Positions 20,860 to 32,954 are shown, counted from the stretch's first letter. The stretch is DNA of 64,000 nt from Loripinus fragilis (GCA_964019695.1 OZ026531.1:6643701-6707700), one strand, 5' to 3'. Numbers and translations are program-made. Notes: generated by a model not told the origin, from the letters alone.

Positions 20860-22260
20860 TGACCTTTTTGCAGGAACATTATCCGAGTATCAAACAGTTT
20901 TTTATCCAGATCAGGACCGATGTTGTCGCTAGCAAGGAATTTTAAGTTAAGAGGGATCTAAATCACTAAGAAACTATTAGTCCCCCTAGAAAGTTAACAT
21001 GGTACAACTTGAGTATATGTCTGAGTTCAATTTCAGTAATTATAACCATTTAATAATAATAATAATAATAATAATAGTCTTTTTTAACTGCTTATTTATG
21101 AACTTGCTGGCTTATCAGAAGCCAGCTGATCTGGCTCTACACTGTTTCAAAATCAGGGTATAGCATTTTGTAAATTTGCATATCAAGCAAAAAATTGGGC
21201 TAAATATGGTATAAAGAAATCATGTTAGCAGATCCACCCATCTCTAATTAGGTCAAAACATACTTAATTTCAAATACAATCAAAGTATGTATTTGGATAA
21301 ACGGGAGTCTAATAACAGGCTAATATGTGGGCCGAAGAAGAGTTTCGATATCAAATATTGAAGAGATTTAGGTAAGAATGCAATAAAAGATCAAGCGGAG
21401 AATATAGTGATTTCAAAACAAATCTTGAAGATCAATAGCAATGTTCCATATTCACCCTAATAAGGGCACTGCATGACATTGTGTGCATTAATTTTTCAAA
21501 ATTTTAAACCTTTGACTGAGAATAGATGGGGTATAATGATAAGTGAATAATGGCCCTTTTTTATAATGAATAGTGAATAATTAGCCAAAAAAATAATGAA
21601 TAGTGAATTAGAAATTAATGAATAATCCTATTTTTGTAATGAATTGAAGAAAAAAATAATGAATAGTGAATAATCAGATTTCTTTGCCACCTTTCTTACT
21701 TTTAATGAATAATTGGTCTTATTTTAATGAATAACCCAACATTTTAATATGATGATATTATTTAATATTATAAGAGATGAATAATGGGCTAAATTTTGAA
21801 TGAATAGTGAATACCAGACCCTCCCCATACAGACCCTCAAAATAGTGTAGACCAGGCAGTTCAGCTCACTTCAAGCGCCACAATTTTTTCATCCACATGA
21901 TAAATCCTATATTAATAATTATGAAATTGTATGGCATCTTGGAAATGTATAATCAAAAAAGATCTTAAACAGCCTACATTTCCGTCCAAAAGAGGTAATT
22001 AGGGAACAGATTAAATCAATTTCAGTATCTCACTGGATTAAAGGGGCCTCAAGAGGGGACTGCCTGTATAAAACAGAATTTCTTTCAAATAGATAAATAT
22101 AAGTATTTTATCAGAAATACCTAAACCCTTCATTGGACCACTTTATTACCCCCTGTAAGGAGGTCATAATCACCTCATAAAGATAATTGCTTTACTTTTA
22201 TTGTTTAAAAATTAAGGTCTGTGCACTTGTTATTGAGTATATCTGGTTATAAATCAGAGA
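20860..22260. other. Intron 2 interior: microsatellite and AT-rich minisatellite
   Basis: 21052-21077 is (AAT)n. 21105-21160 is a CTGTTTGC-family hairpin (GCTGGCTTATCAGAAGCCAGC). 21535-21815 is a degenerate array of GAATAGTGAATAAT-type words. I see no exon here. Confidence 0.5.
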
Positions 22261-22267
22261 AATATTG

Positions 22268-22598
22268 TATGGTCTTGTGCATCTGTATGGGAAGATGATC
22301 CACTAGTTAAGCGAGTGCATGGGTGAAAGTTCAAAATTTCCAAAATCCTGAACTTAAAAAATTCAAATTTTTAAATCTGCAGGATGCCTACAAAAATTAA
22401 TAATTTCATGTTTAAATGGTTAAATGTGTTTAGATAACCTGAAAATTAATCAAAAGCTATTATAATCTCCCTAATTCCGCATTTTGATGCTGATTTTCTA
22501 TGGAAAGTCAGCCTCAAAATCCTAAATTCAGGATTAATCCTGAAAAGTTTCACCCATGCGAGTGGATTATCATCCGTACAGATGCAAAACCATAAAAT
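22268..22598. mobile_element. Foldback element with GCATCTGTA arms
   Basis: ATGGTCTTGTGCATCTGTA at the left pairs with TACAGATGCAAAACCAT at the right. The inverted similarity extends inward through 'gatccact' and 'gcatgggtgaaa' for about 60 bp. No ORF. Confidence 0.6.
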
Positions 22599-23288
22599 AA
22601 CTTGCTTATTGCATCAGATGATATTCTTGTGAGATAATTGATGTTAAATATCGGAATATCAATGAAAGGTGGAATAAATAGGAAAATGAGTTCTAATCAT
22701 TTGAAAAACATATTTGTTTGATGACCACTGTTCTAAATCTGAAACTCAAACTGAGCCATGCATGGTTTGTAAGTTACTGTTACTATGAGTATTTTACAAC
22801 ATCTGGTATAAGTACAGTACAATAAAATAACTTTAAATCCCCACTTATACCAAGTTGTATGTTTGAGTTGAGATTTGTAATAATTTGTACAAACATGGAC
22901 AGTCATGATCTTGAACTTGGCTGACAAACTTTTCTATTTACATTTAAAATTTTCAAACCTGTCATAACATTAGAATTTTAATTCACTTCTGATTCAGCAT
23001 CTGTGTTTAAACCATAACTCACAGTCCATTATGATAACCATGGCAACAGCCTTTTTGGCGGAAAGTAAAAATGCTTAATTTCATTTATTTTCCATTGTTG
23101 GTCATTGTTAATTCCCTTATACTCTGCTAACATAAGGCTCAATCGAAAGCAGTTCTGGAGAAGCCGGGGATCCAACCTGCTACCCCTGGTTTACAAAGCA
23201 TATATAGGGCTTATCCACTACACCACAATGGCTTACTAGGATGGATTAGTCCTGATAATCAACTGGAAGATGCAGTACTTTAAAAGAT

Positions 23289-26075
23289 CTGGGGCCAATT
23301 TCATAAAACAAGTTTACGACATGTTTTTGTCTTAAAAACATCGTACGAAGTTCGTAGGTTAAAAATCGGGTTTCATCAAACTAATGAACTTTGCGAACTT
23401 CTTACTTTTTGTCGTATATTTAAGACAACTATTTAGGTGTCGCAGCTGACATCTTTGTCTTAAATATTACTAACTTACTACTTAGCTACCAAGGCTGCTG
23501 CATTTCACACGATTCTAGAGGCTGAAGAGCAAAAATTCGACAAAGGTTTAAATACCTCGAAAGTACTACAATCAAGACCACAATTGACATACTATATGGT
23601 TTGCCCAAATGAGAAAATAAGACCCCCTTTCCTTGATGCTTATGAGTTATTTATTTGTCCAAGTAATCCTCTCCCACCCCTTCTCCTACCACGCTGTATA
23701 CTGTCACCAAGAGATTGGCCTATGGCCACCATGCCGTCAGTAGCTAAATTTATGCATAACCATCACGTCTAAGGGAAGGGATTCTGCAGTAAAACAAACA
23801 GGAATTTTTGTACCTTTTCACATGTCACCATTGCTTAAACATACTAATATACACATTCAAATGTACGGGTAAGTCATCGTCCATTTGCATGACTGCCGGG
23901 GACGACAATGATGAGGGGGCTTTCGTCAAACAACCATACGTTCTACATTCGATAAAATTTCAAAACGTATGTCTTCGTATGAGTATGTATATGTTGGAGC
24001 TTTCAGCAGAACTTTACATTCTCCATGAAGCGACAAACATCCGGGTTAGCACAATCTCAGTTCCAACCGTATTACAAGTTGCATTCTAGATTTTTACATT
24101 TTCGGAAATTTAAACTTGTTATCTCAAACACCCGTGGTGTGATGTTTAGTTGCCTCCATGGGATGATGGCAAACAGTGCAGACCCAGATCAGACGCCACA
24201 TAACCACGGTGGCGTCAGATCAGGTTATAAGCTCGTCCAAAAGATTAAAATGAGGATACTCCATTCGACATATGGGTTAACATAAAGTGTAAAAACGAAT
24301 AATCTTCGGGGCGCAGTTTCATGAAACATTACATGTGAATACAATATGATATATCTCTTTTATGTTCAAACGATAATAGTATGTCTGTAATTAAGCATTA
24401 TACGGTGTGAAGAAAGCCGAGACAACCGCCAATAATGCCCAAGACTCAGGACCGAATTTCGAGAGCATACGAAATTTGTCGGCAGTATTGTATCTGCTGC
24501 TTAGGACTGGTTCTTGATGCTATCATTAATTACGTGAATTGTGTTTGTGAGATGGATGTTGAGGATATCAGATTTCATAAAAAATAATGAATTTGAATTA
24601 TCATTTTTCATCCAGACATGTTAGATAAAAAATAGCTTCAGTTTCTGGTTCCTCTCAGTATATTTTGTGGTTTTAGGTTATCTTACTGATTTGTGCCTTA
24701 CTTGGACATGTTTTTTTATGATTTTGGGAAACCCGTCATCTAAGTGTCAAAGAGTTTGGCTCTGGATCAGACCGACGTTTGACACAAGTATATGCGCCCA
24801 GTTAAAGGGATTGATTTCTTAATGGGGTATGCTGTCGCCTGCTCGTCTTAGCGAATTTTTGTCCGGAAAACTTCAAGTTTGCAAGGTTCTAGGAGGGGTA
24901 TCCAGCATTTTCCAGGTGGTCCACTTGCTAATTTCTATGGAAACCTATATAACTTGTGATTTTCATGGGGATGGAGGTCCGGACCCTCTGCCTTCATTCT
25001 GATCTGCTCATTTTTCTTCTTAAAAACTTTCTTCACATACCTTTGTAGTTTTCACTCTGTGTTAAACCACTTTCCAAGGCTATATACAGTCCGCACGTGA
25101 CCAATCACATGATGTTTGGAGACTGGAGTTAGGCAAAAGTTAAAAATACGACGTTTTTAAACTCCAGCTGGTAAGTTTTTAGACTTAATTTTTCGCAATA
25201 ACTTTTTTGTCTTCAATTTTCACAAAATGTGTTCGCGATGAAAAGTATTCAGGAACATCTCCGCCAACTTCTCCAAATGGTTTCAACATCCTAGATGCTG
25301 CAGGATCCTCTGTGCTTAGATGAACTCTTTGAACATTTTAAGCAAAGCGCAAATAAACCAAGTCCAAGATGTCAGTCAAAAAGTTACATTGCACCGCCCT
25401 AATTCAATTCCTAAAGCGATGGATGGCTTGTTCAAATAAAATAGAAATCGCGCCTGATTCGCTCGTGCGTTAAGCTAGTAGGGTCATCTCAAAACATTTC
25501 ATTTCATAGCACATGCATAAGAGAAAACTTGCATGTCATGCGATAACCCAGTCTTTGTTCCTACAAATGAGCCTGCTGTAAGATGATTCTGCATATGCAC
25601 GGTGAATTCTGAGTATGTTTACGACAGTTTTATGTTATGCACAGCCTTTGAAGAACGGGATATGCACCGCTTCCGAATATTTTTTGAAACTACCCCTTTC
25701 TGTCACGCATATACGAGTTATACCTGTCATTAAAAGACTTAGAAATTTAGGACGAATTCAATTTATTGCAAAATCTTCATCTATATACACAAAAATCTGC
25801 ATGCGCCACAAGCACAAGACCTTTTGGAGAAGTTGGCGGAAATTCTCCTCTTCAACTTTCATCGCGAACATATTTTGCTAAAATTGAAGACAAAAAAGTT
25901 ATTGCGAAAAATTAAGTCTAAAAACTTAACAGCTGGAGTTTAGTGAAACGCAATTTTTTGCTCTTACGAACAATTTAAGATGTTTTGATGAAATTGACGT
26001 ACGCACTTCTCAGAAAACAACGTACGCACAATTAAAGATATATCGTACGCACTTTATTGATGAAATTGGCCCCAG
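23289..26075. mobile_element. 2.8-kb TIR element with an internal long inverted repeat
   Basis: Perfect 16-bp terminal inverted repeats, CTGGGGCCAATTTCAT and ATGAAATTGGCCCCAG, bound 2787 bp. Subterminal CGTACG words recur at both ends. Inside, 25159-25281 is repeated inverted at 25820-25942 (about 120 bp, high identity, TTTTTCGCAATAACTTTTTT at its centre). No recognisable transposase and no clear target duplication; superfamily undetermined. Short ORFs within (e.g. 23584-23772, 23808-24089, 25615-25881) lack support. Confidence 0.65.
25079..25114 (-). promoter_or_regulatory. Promoter-like cluster: CCAAT box, E-box, TATA
   Basis: On the minus strand TGATTGGTCACGTGCGG is followed 6 bp later by TATATA: an inverted CCAAT box (ATTGG), a CACGTG E-box and a TATA-like word in canonical order. 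A good donor (ACAAAG/gtatgtg) follows about 35 bp downstream at 25043. I see no gene it would drive, so it may be a relic of the element's lost transposase gene. Confidence 0.2.
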
Positions 26076-26734
26076 GGTGGAGGTAACAAATGCAAGGAAC
26101 TATTTTCTCATGACACTGATTTATTATCTGCTGCATATAATATACAGAATAGATAAATATGTGGGTATTTGTAAGGTCCTGTCACCACTTGGTACAATAT
26201 TTGATGCTTCAGTTCCGAGATCAAATAGGCTCATCCACCCCTATATTAGAGTATATTGACAAAAAATCTGTTTATTCATCTATCTCATTATCAAATACAG
26301 CTATAGATAAGTTGGGTTTATTTTGCATGTGTTTTTATGCCCTTGATCTGTATAATTCCAAACAATGTGTGAGATATTATGGACCAGATATGGATTCTAA
26401 GGGACTGCACACACAAATGCGAACACTCAAATATGCATGAATATTTAGGGTCACATCAATATCTTTTTGTATATTAAGGAAATCGTCAATACCATAATTT
26501 CTATGACCTTTTTTAGATCAAACATATTTGTGGTCATATCCCAACATGGTATTGGGTCTTTATCTGCATAATTATAGCCCTTAGAAAAGACTTCTTCTTT
26601 TCAACAGAAATGGGATTACTTTCTATAATATTTCAATGAAAACACTAATGTAGCGGTACTCACTGGAATAATCTCAATTAGATGTATCAAATGAGTAATA
26701 TATACTCACAGCATATAATGTTTTCATGGAGAAA

Positions 26735-26830
26735 GGAGGAGACTCCAGGGTTAGGGGATAAACCAAGTACTCATCTAGTACCTAGGGATCCCCAAGCTTG
26801 ATCCTCGCCTCCTCCATTTTGTCTGATGAG
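26735..26830. repeat. tRNA-related repeat fragment
   Basis: 'ggggataaacc' followed by 'gatcctcgcctcctcc' resembles the tRNA-related SINE fragments at 14475-14560 and 23157-23235. It is too decayed to be a functional tRNA. Confidence 0.35.
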
Positions 26831-26961
26831 ACTCTTAAGCTGTGGCCCAGCCTCAATTATGACCTAAGCTCAGTTGGAGGGTTGTTAAATGAGAAAAAAA
26901 ATCGCAATTTAGCAGTTAAAAAAAGAGTTTTAGCAGTTTGAAAAGCGCTTTATCAAGGCCA

Positions 26962-27166
26962 GTTTGTTTGATTGATTTGATTCTTTACGTCCCAGTGAAC
27001 AGTCTTTTAGTTATGTCGGGACGGGTCTTCCTGGGTTTAACCAGTACAAAGCTAGGATTAATGTGTCTTGCTTAAGGAAGCAACGCAGTGCGGCTGGTCA
27101 CAGAGGCTCGAACCCGGGCCCTTCAGTCTCGAGTCAAGCACTCTACCACTGAACCTCTGCGCTCCT
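26962..27166 (-). mobile_element. tRNA-derived SINE
   Basis: Full-length reverse copy: GTTTGTTTGATTGATTTG tail, body, and a head with GAGGCTCGAACCC (B box complement) and CTCTACCACTGA (A box complement). Confidence 0.85.
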
Positions 27167-27754
27167 ATCAAGGCCAGTGTAAATGAATATGTCACCAAAA
27201 GACAGGAAATATCATCATGATCTTATGATATTTGAGATAATGAAAAGGAAAACTTTAAAAACCCTTGTCCTGCTGATCCCGGATCTATCCTTTTTGAAAA
27301 CACTGTAGATCCAAATCAGCTGGCTTCTGACGAAGCCATCTGATCAGGATACACACTGTTTTCCACTCGAAATTACATGCTTACAAATGGAATGCTGCAG
27401 GTTAACAGGATAAAAATTGGGGAGGAGTGTAGGACATAAATATATTCAGCTTGACAAGGACTGAAGACTGGATAAGATTTTCTTGATATCTATCAGTAGC
27501 ATGGTTATAGGATTATTCTGATGGAATTAAGATTGTCCAATATATCCCTACATGTTTCAGAAAAAGGGATTAAAAGTGTGTGTGTAAGGGCAAATTGGCT
27601 TGTGCATGTTGTTTTCTATTCATTATTCCCTTCAATTTGATATGTAACTTTTAATTTTGTGATGACAACTTTCTCAGGGGAGATTTTTCTGCCCCTAAAT
27701 AGCCACCAACACAAGGGTAAGTGGAAAAATCCTTTCATGTTGTTCTAACTCTAC

Positions 27755-27783
27755 CTTTCATACCTGAAACATGACCAGTAATT
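27755..27783 (-). CDS. Candidate exon 2 of the split gene (microexon)
   Basis: A strong acceptor (aaaatctttttcag at 27785-27784) is followed by A ATT ACT GGT CAT GTT TCA G. Two donors are possible: gtatga at 27763 (20-nt exon, ITGHVS) or gtagag at 27754 (29-nt exon, ITGHVSGMK). Both leave one base and both keep the frame into exon 3, where G plus AA gives Glu. The single leading base completes Arg with exon 1 (AG plus A). The exact phase fit on both sides is the evidence; the exon is too short for composition to help. Confidence 0.5.
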
Positions 27784-27979
27784 CTGAAAAAGATTTTGAC
27801 CTCGGCTTAACCCAAGGGGATTTGACCTAGCAGACTTAAGGTTCCATTTTATAGTGTTCATAGACTAAGTTCCTCTGTCCGCATGCATTTTTTTTAATTA
27901 AAAAAACAACTGATTTATTACTGTGATATTAAATTAAATATTTGGCCTTAAACCCAACGTGTCATGTGTGGGGGATCTC

Positions 27980-27980
<1 letters not shown>

Positions 27981-28011
<31 letters not shown>

Positions 28012-28013
28012 GG
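27981..28013. repeat. T10-G23 homopolymer junction
   Basis: Ten T are followed by about 23 G. The length is probably unreliable in the assembly. Confidence 0.85.
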
Positions 28014-28257
28014 AAGGGATATAATTTTCTTTTTACTGTTTTACAGTTGAAATCATACTCATGTGGGTGTCATTCAGTTCAAATCAAACCTCCTGAGATC
28101 CCGTAATAGTCCTTTGATATGTAACTAATTCATACTTAATTGTTATGCTAGATATTTTCTGCTATCCATGCAAAAATCAGGGTGTACAATGCTGACATTG
28201 TTATGTTACGCTTTGTTTTTCAACATAAATATTTTGAATTTAAATCACCTTATTTAC

Positions 28258-28352
28258 CTAATACCACCAGTGAAGCGTTCTGCTCCGATAATATATTCCC
28301 CCATGCAGCCGAAAGATTTAGATGGATAACGCCTATCTAACCAAGCTGTCAT
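28258..28352 (-). CDS. Candidate first coding exon of the split gene
   Basis: ATG at 28352-28350 is preceded in frame by TAG two codons upstream. The exon reads MTAWLDRRYPSKSFGCMGEY and then IIGAERFTGGI, with a donor ATTAG/gtaaata at 28257, leaving two bases (AG) that join exon 2 into Arg. Its mix of aromatic, charged and Gly residues looks coding and differs from surrounding repeat DNA. No signal peptide. An acceptor just upstream (gatgacag) could instead make this an internal exon. The link to exon 3, 9 kb away, depends on the phase-compatible microexon. Confidence 0.5.
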
Positions 28353-28770
28353 CAACTAACTATCCTTTGATCTCTCTTTAAGTCTTTACATGCCGGGCTT
28401 TTGTCATCTGTGAATATTTTTCAAAACAGACTTTTTTTAAATATTCTAACAGGAATACCATCAGTGTCAAACAGTTTGGATCCAGACAAGGCCCAATGTT
28501 CTGTCAGGCATGATCTGGGTCCAAACTGTTTGCAAAAGTTATCAGCTGACAACTGCAACGCTAGCATGTAATTCTGGTGGTCGGCATAAAGTGCCACCTA
28601 TAATTTGCAGCAGGTGACATTTTGATTTTGATTCCTTGAGGTATCTTGTAGATCCCCCGTGAATTCGTATTGGGCTTTTAGAAAAGTTCATACTTAGACT
28701 GGCTCCCATCGTCAATTTCTAAAACTCTCTGATTTCACAATGAGTTTGCTCTAAGAGCATAATGAAAAGA

Positions 28771-28980
28771 CAACTCTGATGGCTCAGTGGTAGAGTGCTT
28801 GACTCGAGACCGAGGGGCCTCGGGTTCGAGCCTCACTGGCACCACTGCGTTGTGGTCCTTGAGCAAGACACATTTATCCTAGCTTAGTACTGGTTCAACC
28901 CAGGAAGACCCGTCCCTTTTTAACTGAAAGATTGTTGATGAGACATAAAGAATCAAATCAAACAATCAAACAAACAAATA
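28771..28980 (+). mobile_element. tRNA-derived SINE, intact promoter boxes
   Basis: TGGCTCAGTGG (A box) and GGTTCGAGCCT (B box) in the head, conserved body ('gagcaagacacatttatcct', 'aacccaggaagacccgtccc'), and a (CAAA)n tail ending against the TIR element at 28983. Confidence 0.9.
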
Positions 28981-28982
28981 TA

Positions 28983-30006
28983 CTATGCACAATAAATTTA
29001 GCAATTGTTTTGTATGGGTGAGCCCAACCACATCAGACCTCAAGTTTCTTTTGCTGTCATGAAGATACAAGCGCCGATCATCTGACAAGATTTTCCATTA
29101 AAAAAAAATACAGATTTACTAAACGTTAAGGCCGTGCTAAACTTACGTTTAGTTTTAAGACTAGCGGGTAACGTGGGTATTTCTGATCATTTGGGGAAGC
29201 CGAAACCATTATCAAACGATTGTTTGGTCACTGAAAACCAAAAAAGCATAGCAAATTCTGCAATTTTCTGAACTTCCTCAGAGAAATAAAGGACCAAGTT
29301 TTCACTTTTTGACGTTTTTACTAATGCTTTTACGTTATCACCTTTAAACGGTGTTTCTAGTCGAGTTTTCTCGAACCACATTAACAAGTAAAACTGTTTG
29401 ATGCCTTCCAACACATTCAAACAAATAATGTTGAATGAAACATGTTCACTACTATAGTGCACGAGCCGAAAGATAAAATCTAACGTCTCCGTTATCTCGC
29501 AAATGCGTCGCACAATTTTTCAGTAACTTAAGGTTTTAATTCACCATAAGATGAGTTACATTGTAAGCCTATGATATCTTTGTAAACTGAGTCTCTGTTG
29601 AATTGGCACGCCAATTAACATTAGAAGTTTCATCAAATGATGACCACGTTTTGACGTCATTGATGGAAGCTGATTTTTTCAGCATGAAATCTCTATTACA
29701 TCCGTCACATAACCACTAGTTTTTATAGGCGTATGATGCATGAGAAAGATGAATGACCACCAAACGAAAAATCACATGCTTATCATTTTAACATTATTTA
29801 CAACGGATGTGATTTTTGCTTACTGACCCCTTCTGCAATTCTTGCTCTCCCAGAATGCCTATTTAAAGAATGACGTCTGAAATTTCGTGGTTTCATTTGC
29901 CTAAGATCCTGTTCTCGTCATTGCAATTGAAATTGATCGGCACTGCACAAAGATGAGCACAAAAAAGATGCCAAACATAATAAATTGCTAAACTTATTGT
30001 GCATAG
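28983..30006. mobile_element. 1.0-kb TIR element flanked by TA
   Basis: CTATGCACAATAAATTTAGC at the left is inverted at the right (GCTAAACTTATTGTGCATAG) with one mismatch; the match runs to about 24 bp. Both ends are flanked by TA. It carries one ORF on the minus strand (29513-29187). Confidence 0.7.
29187..29513 (-). CDS. Hypothetical ORF inside the TIR element
   Basis: About 108 codons open after a TGA, with no ATG at the start (the first usable codon is GTG), rich in Phe, Ile, Val and Lys (for example FIFRLVHYSSEHVSF). No transposase motif or other domain is recognisable, and no splice acceptor is obvious. Codon use looks more coding-like than that of the neighbouring DNA, but it may be chance or a decayed fragment. 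Confidence 0.25.
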   Translation of the reverse strand: MRRICEITETLDFIFRLVHYSSEHVSFNIICLNVLEGIKQFYLLMWFEKTRLETPFKGDNVKALVKTSKSENLVLYFSEEVQKIAEFAMLFWFSVTKQSFDNGFGFPK

Positions 30007-30339
30007 TATATTATTATATATTAAGGACAGAGAGGGGATCTAGCCTGCCTAGGGTTAAAGGGTTCAATCTTGAATTTAATTGACTGTTTTTTAACCCATT
30101 AATATTGATTGAAAAATATGTTTGCTCAATTCTTCTGATGATTAAGTAGGTACAGGTGTTTTACTTTTCGACTATCAAATAAATCTAATACACTTTATGA
30201 AAGGCCATTTATAATTTAATGAATATTCATAAAGTGCATGAGTAAAATTTGGAAGAAATCTGAGGTTAAAAATGTCGACAGTCCACCATCGCAAATACCC
30301 GCTTTTTATCTAACCAAAGCATCTGCAAAGTTTGAAATA

Positions 30340-30905
30340 GCTACATCAAACGATTTAGGAGGAGATGCATTTACAAGAAAGTACATTATTTCACCAAATG
30401 GACCAGTGATAATCAGGAGGAGATGCCGTTTAAAGACATTTCTTATCAAGAGCTCTGGCGGCCCCTTAGTTCACCAGAGGGGAACCATTTGTGCAATTTT
30501 GGTAGGACGCATAATGAGGAACAATTCTGTGAAATTATTTTGAATTTGGACCTGTTGACAGTAGGAAATGCTGCTTGAAGACATTTCTTATCTAGAGCTC
30601 TAGCAGTGCTGTTGTTCAGCGGAGCGGAACTATTTGTGCAATTTTGGTGAAGGGTATTATGAGGAACAATTCTGTGAAATTATTTTGAATTTATGCCAGT
30701 GGTTCAGGAGATGTCGTTTAAAGATTTCTTATCTAGAGCTCTGGCGGTCCTCCTGTTCATTGGAGCAGAACCATTTATGTAATTTTGAAAGAGGGCATCA
30801 TGGGGATCATTCATGTGAAATAATTTGAAATTTAGACCAGTAGTTCAGGAGGAGATGTCGTTTAAAGAAAAAGTTTACGGATGGACGAATGCACTACTGA
30901 CGATG
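30340..30905. repeat. Tandem array of 'aggaggagatg' units
   Basis: About four degenerate copies of a roughly 145-bp unit: 'ggttcaggaggagatg.cgtttaaaga', 'tcttatctagagctctgg', 'gcagaaccatt', 'tgaaattattttgaattt'. The last unit ends with 'agtttacggatggacg' and 'atggcgagctaaaaat'. The unit is shared with the 7.9-8.1-kb element. Its short ORFs are by-products of the repeat. Confidence 0.65.
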
Positions 30906-32301
30906 GCGAGCTAAAAATGTGAATCTAAATTGAAAGCCCTTATTAAACAACGCAATCTGCCACAGACCTGATCAAAATCGGATGTAAAAGAATGTCACTG
31001 GCAGGTAAAGGCCTGAAAAGAGCAACAAAGTAGAACATCATTAATACATGATCAGTGACACGTTTAACCATTCACAAAGCTCAGAAGATAGATATTTGAT
31101 GGTATGCCAACTGCTGTAATCTGCATATATCTTACACATGACCGAGATCAAGCCAACGGAATGACATAACACAATTTTAACCCTTAAAAGCGTTAATCAC
31201 AAATGCAGCGGCAATTACAAAGTATCATGCTTCTTCACTCGAAGACGAGTTTTCTCGCGTATAGGTCCATTCAGTGCTGTGCTCTATCTGAACACCAAGA
31301 GGCGTGAAAAAGAAGATTTACAAGATTAATGCCGCTAAGCCCTTACGTAACGACACATGTCTCAATTAAAGTATAAAATTCTAGTGTAAACACAAGTAAT
31401 TTACCAATTCACGATACCAAAGCTGGTTTAAGCCATAAAATACTTAGGTCATACTGCCTATAACCGTCTAAAAATTCGAAAAAGGAAAATATTCAATGCT
31501 TATCGATACATGTGTTTTTGATTAAAACATAATAACTTTGTAGCAAATTTATACATATCGCTTCATGAATTATGAAAAATTTGACCTATTTACATACAAA
31601 ATCAGTGAAGACCTCCAAACAATAAAAAGGACATAAATTGATTGTTAATATAACCTTATTCAATTTTGGTTAACCCGTGTCATCTCCAACTAAGACAAAA
31701 TTTGAATGGTCTTTGGGTGCTAATTATCATGATTTTTTTAATATTTCGATCCACGAAAAATATATTGTGGCTCTCTTTGAGAGTGCTACATCATATTTTT
31801 GTTTAAAGAACATGAAAATCGGTTTTCTAAAAAAAAATTTGAGCTGTGTCTGTGTTCGTTCGAAAACCAAACAGGTGTGTGGTGACCATGACCAGAGTTA
31901 TGACATTCAATGGCATAAAAATATCATAAATAATCATAAAAATGTCAACCTACAGTCAAGGCTTATTGAATGCGCTAACAATTTATTAGCAATTGAAATA
32001 ATGAGCAATTAACCCACACTGGACGAGTACGTTTTGTAAAAACAATAAAGAGTTTAAAGGTATTGCATATTAATTTTATAAGGAAAAAATAAGATAATTC
32101 ATTGGGTGCATGAAACTAGTAAACAGGGAGTGAAATTGATGATTCAGTATATACCCATAATGCAGCACCTAATCAGGGTCTGTACAATTTGCTAAAGACC
32201 CAGTAATAATAGCATGGCAAGCAAATTGGACCTAGCTGCATTTGACCAATTGCCCCAACAGAACGACTGGTTGTACTTCAGCTATGCACTTCAGTTACAG
32301 C
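30906..32301. other. No gene seen
   Basis: AT-rich DNA without repeats that I recognise. A 111-codon ORF at 31677-32012 (plus) has low-complexity AT-driven composition and no supporting signal. Confidence 0.4.
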
Positions 32302-32314
32302 AACTTCCCTAATT

Positions 32315-32434
32315 GTTTGTTTGTTTGTTTGTTTGTTTGATTCTTTACGTCCACTCAACAATCTTTCAGTTATGTGGGACGGGTCTTCCTGGGTTGAACC
32401 AGTACTAAGCTAGGATAAATGCGTCTTGCTCAAG
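32315..32434 (-). mobile_element. 5'-truncated SINE with 13-bp target duplication
   Basis: A reverse-oriented SINE lacking its tRNA head, flanked by perfect direct repeats AACTTCCCTAATT at 32302-32314 and 32435-32447. The (GTTT)n side is the SINE 3' tail. Confidence 0.9.
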
Positions 32435-32729
32435 AACTTCCCTAATTAATTTGTCAGCTATGCAATCAGTTCCTTCTCTGGTCATGTAGCCATATAAGGT
32501 CCTAAGTCTTAAATGCATTGTCTGTAGTCTATATATAAAGTTTCATGCTATTTGCTACTGAAAATCAATTAAAACACAAATAGAAACAAAAGTTATTGAC
32601 AATATCTCATTTTATCGCCTAAGCAAACAATAACTGTCATTTGAGAATGCGCAAATACTTTTTTAAAACCCACTTTCGATCAAAGAGAAGAGATAGAACA
32701 AAAAGGGAACTTTCCAAAAAAGTAAGGAG

Positions 32730-32880
32730 TATGATCAGAAAAAACCACAATCACACACTGCAGACCAACTCACTGCACCATGAGGAAGAGCCACAGAACA
32801 CTAACAGTCACAAGACATAAGGAAGACAATTAAAGTAAAGCAACCAGCTCTCTCTCCCTTATCAAGATGATTGCAAACTA
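32730..32880. repeat. Dispersed repeat of the 17.2/54.8-kb family
   Basis: 'gagtatgatcagaaaaaacc', 'gaggaagagccacag' and 'agcaaccagctctctctccc' match 17195-17335 directly and 54730-54895 in reverse. Confidence 0.6.
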
Positions 32881-32954
32881 GAAACAAAAGTACTATACAT
32901 AACAAAACAAGGACCACACACAATGGGAGGAAGTCCGAGGAACACATTATTACT

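Noticed and set aside
23584..24285. Cluster of 60-93-codon plus-strand ORFs in the 2.8-kb TIR element as a transposase
   Set aside because: They are in different frames with no DDE, zinc-finger or helix-turn-helix motif that I can see.
26640..26760. Good donor motifs (gtgagt) on the minus strand near 26.65 and 26.71 kb
   Set aside because: The sequence upstream of each contains stops in all frames or is tRNA-related repeat, so no exon can be supported.
28776..28850. Functional tRNA gene at the SINE head
   Set aside because: The A and B boxes are good, but the sequence continues into a shared SINE body and tail and recurs many times; the cloverleaf is incomplete.
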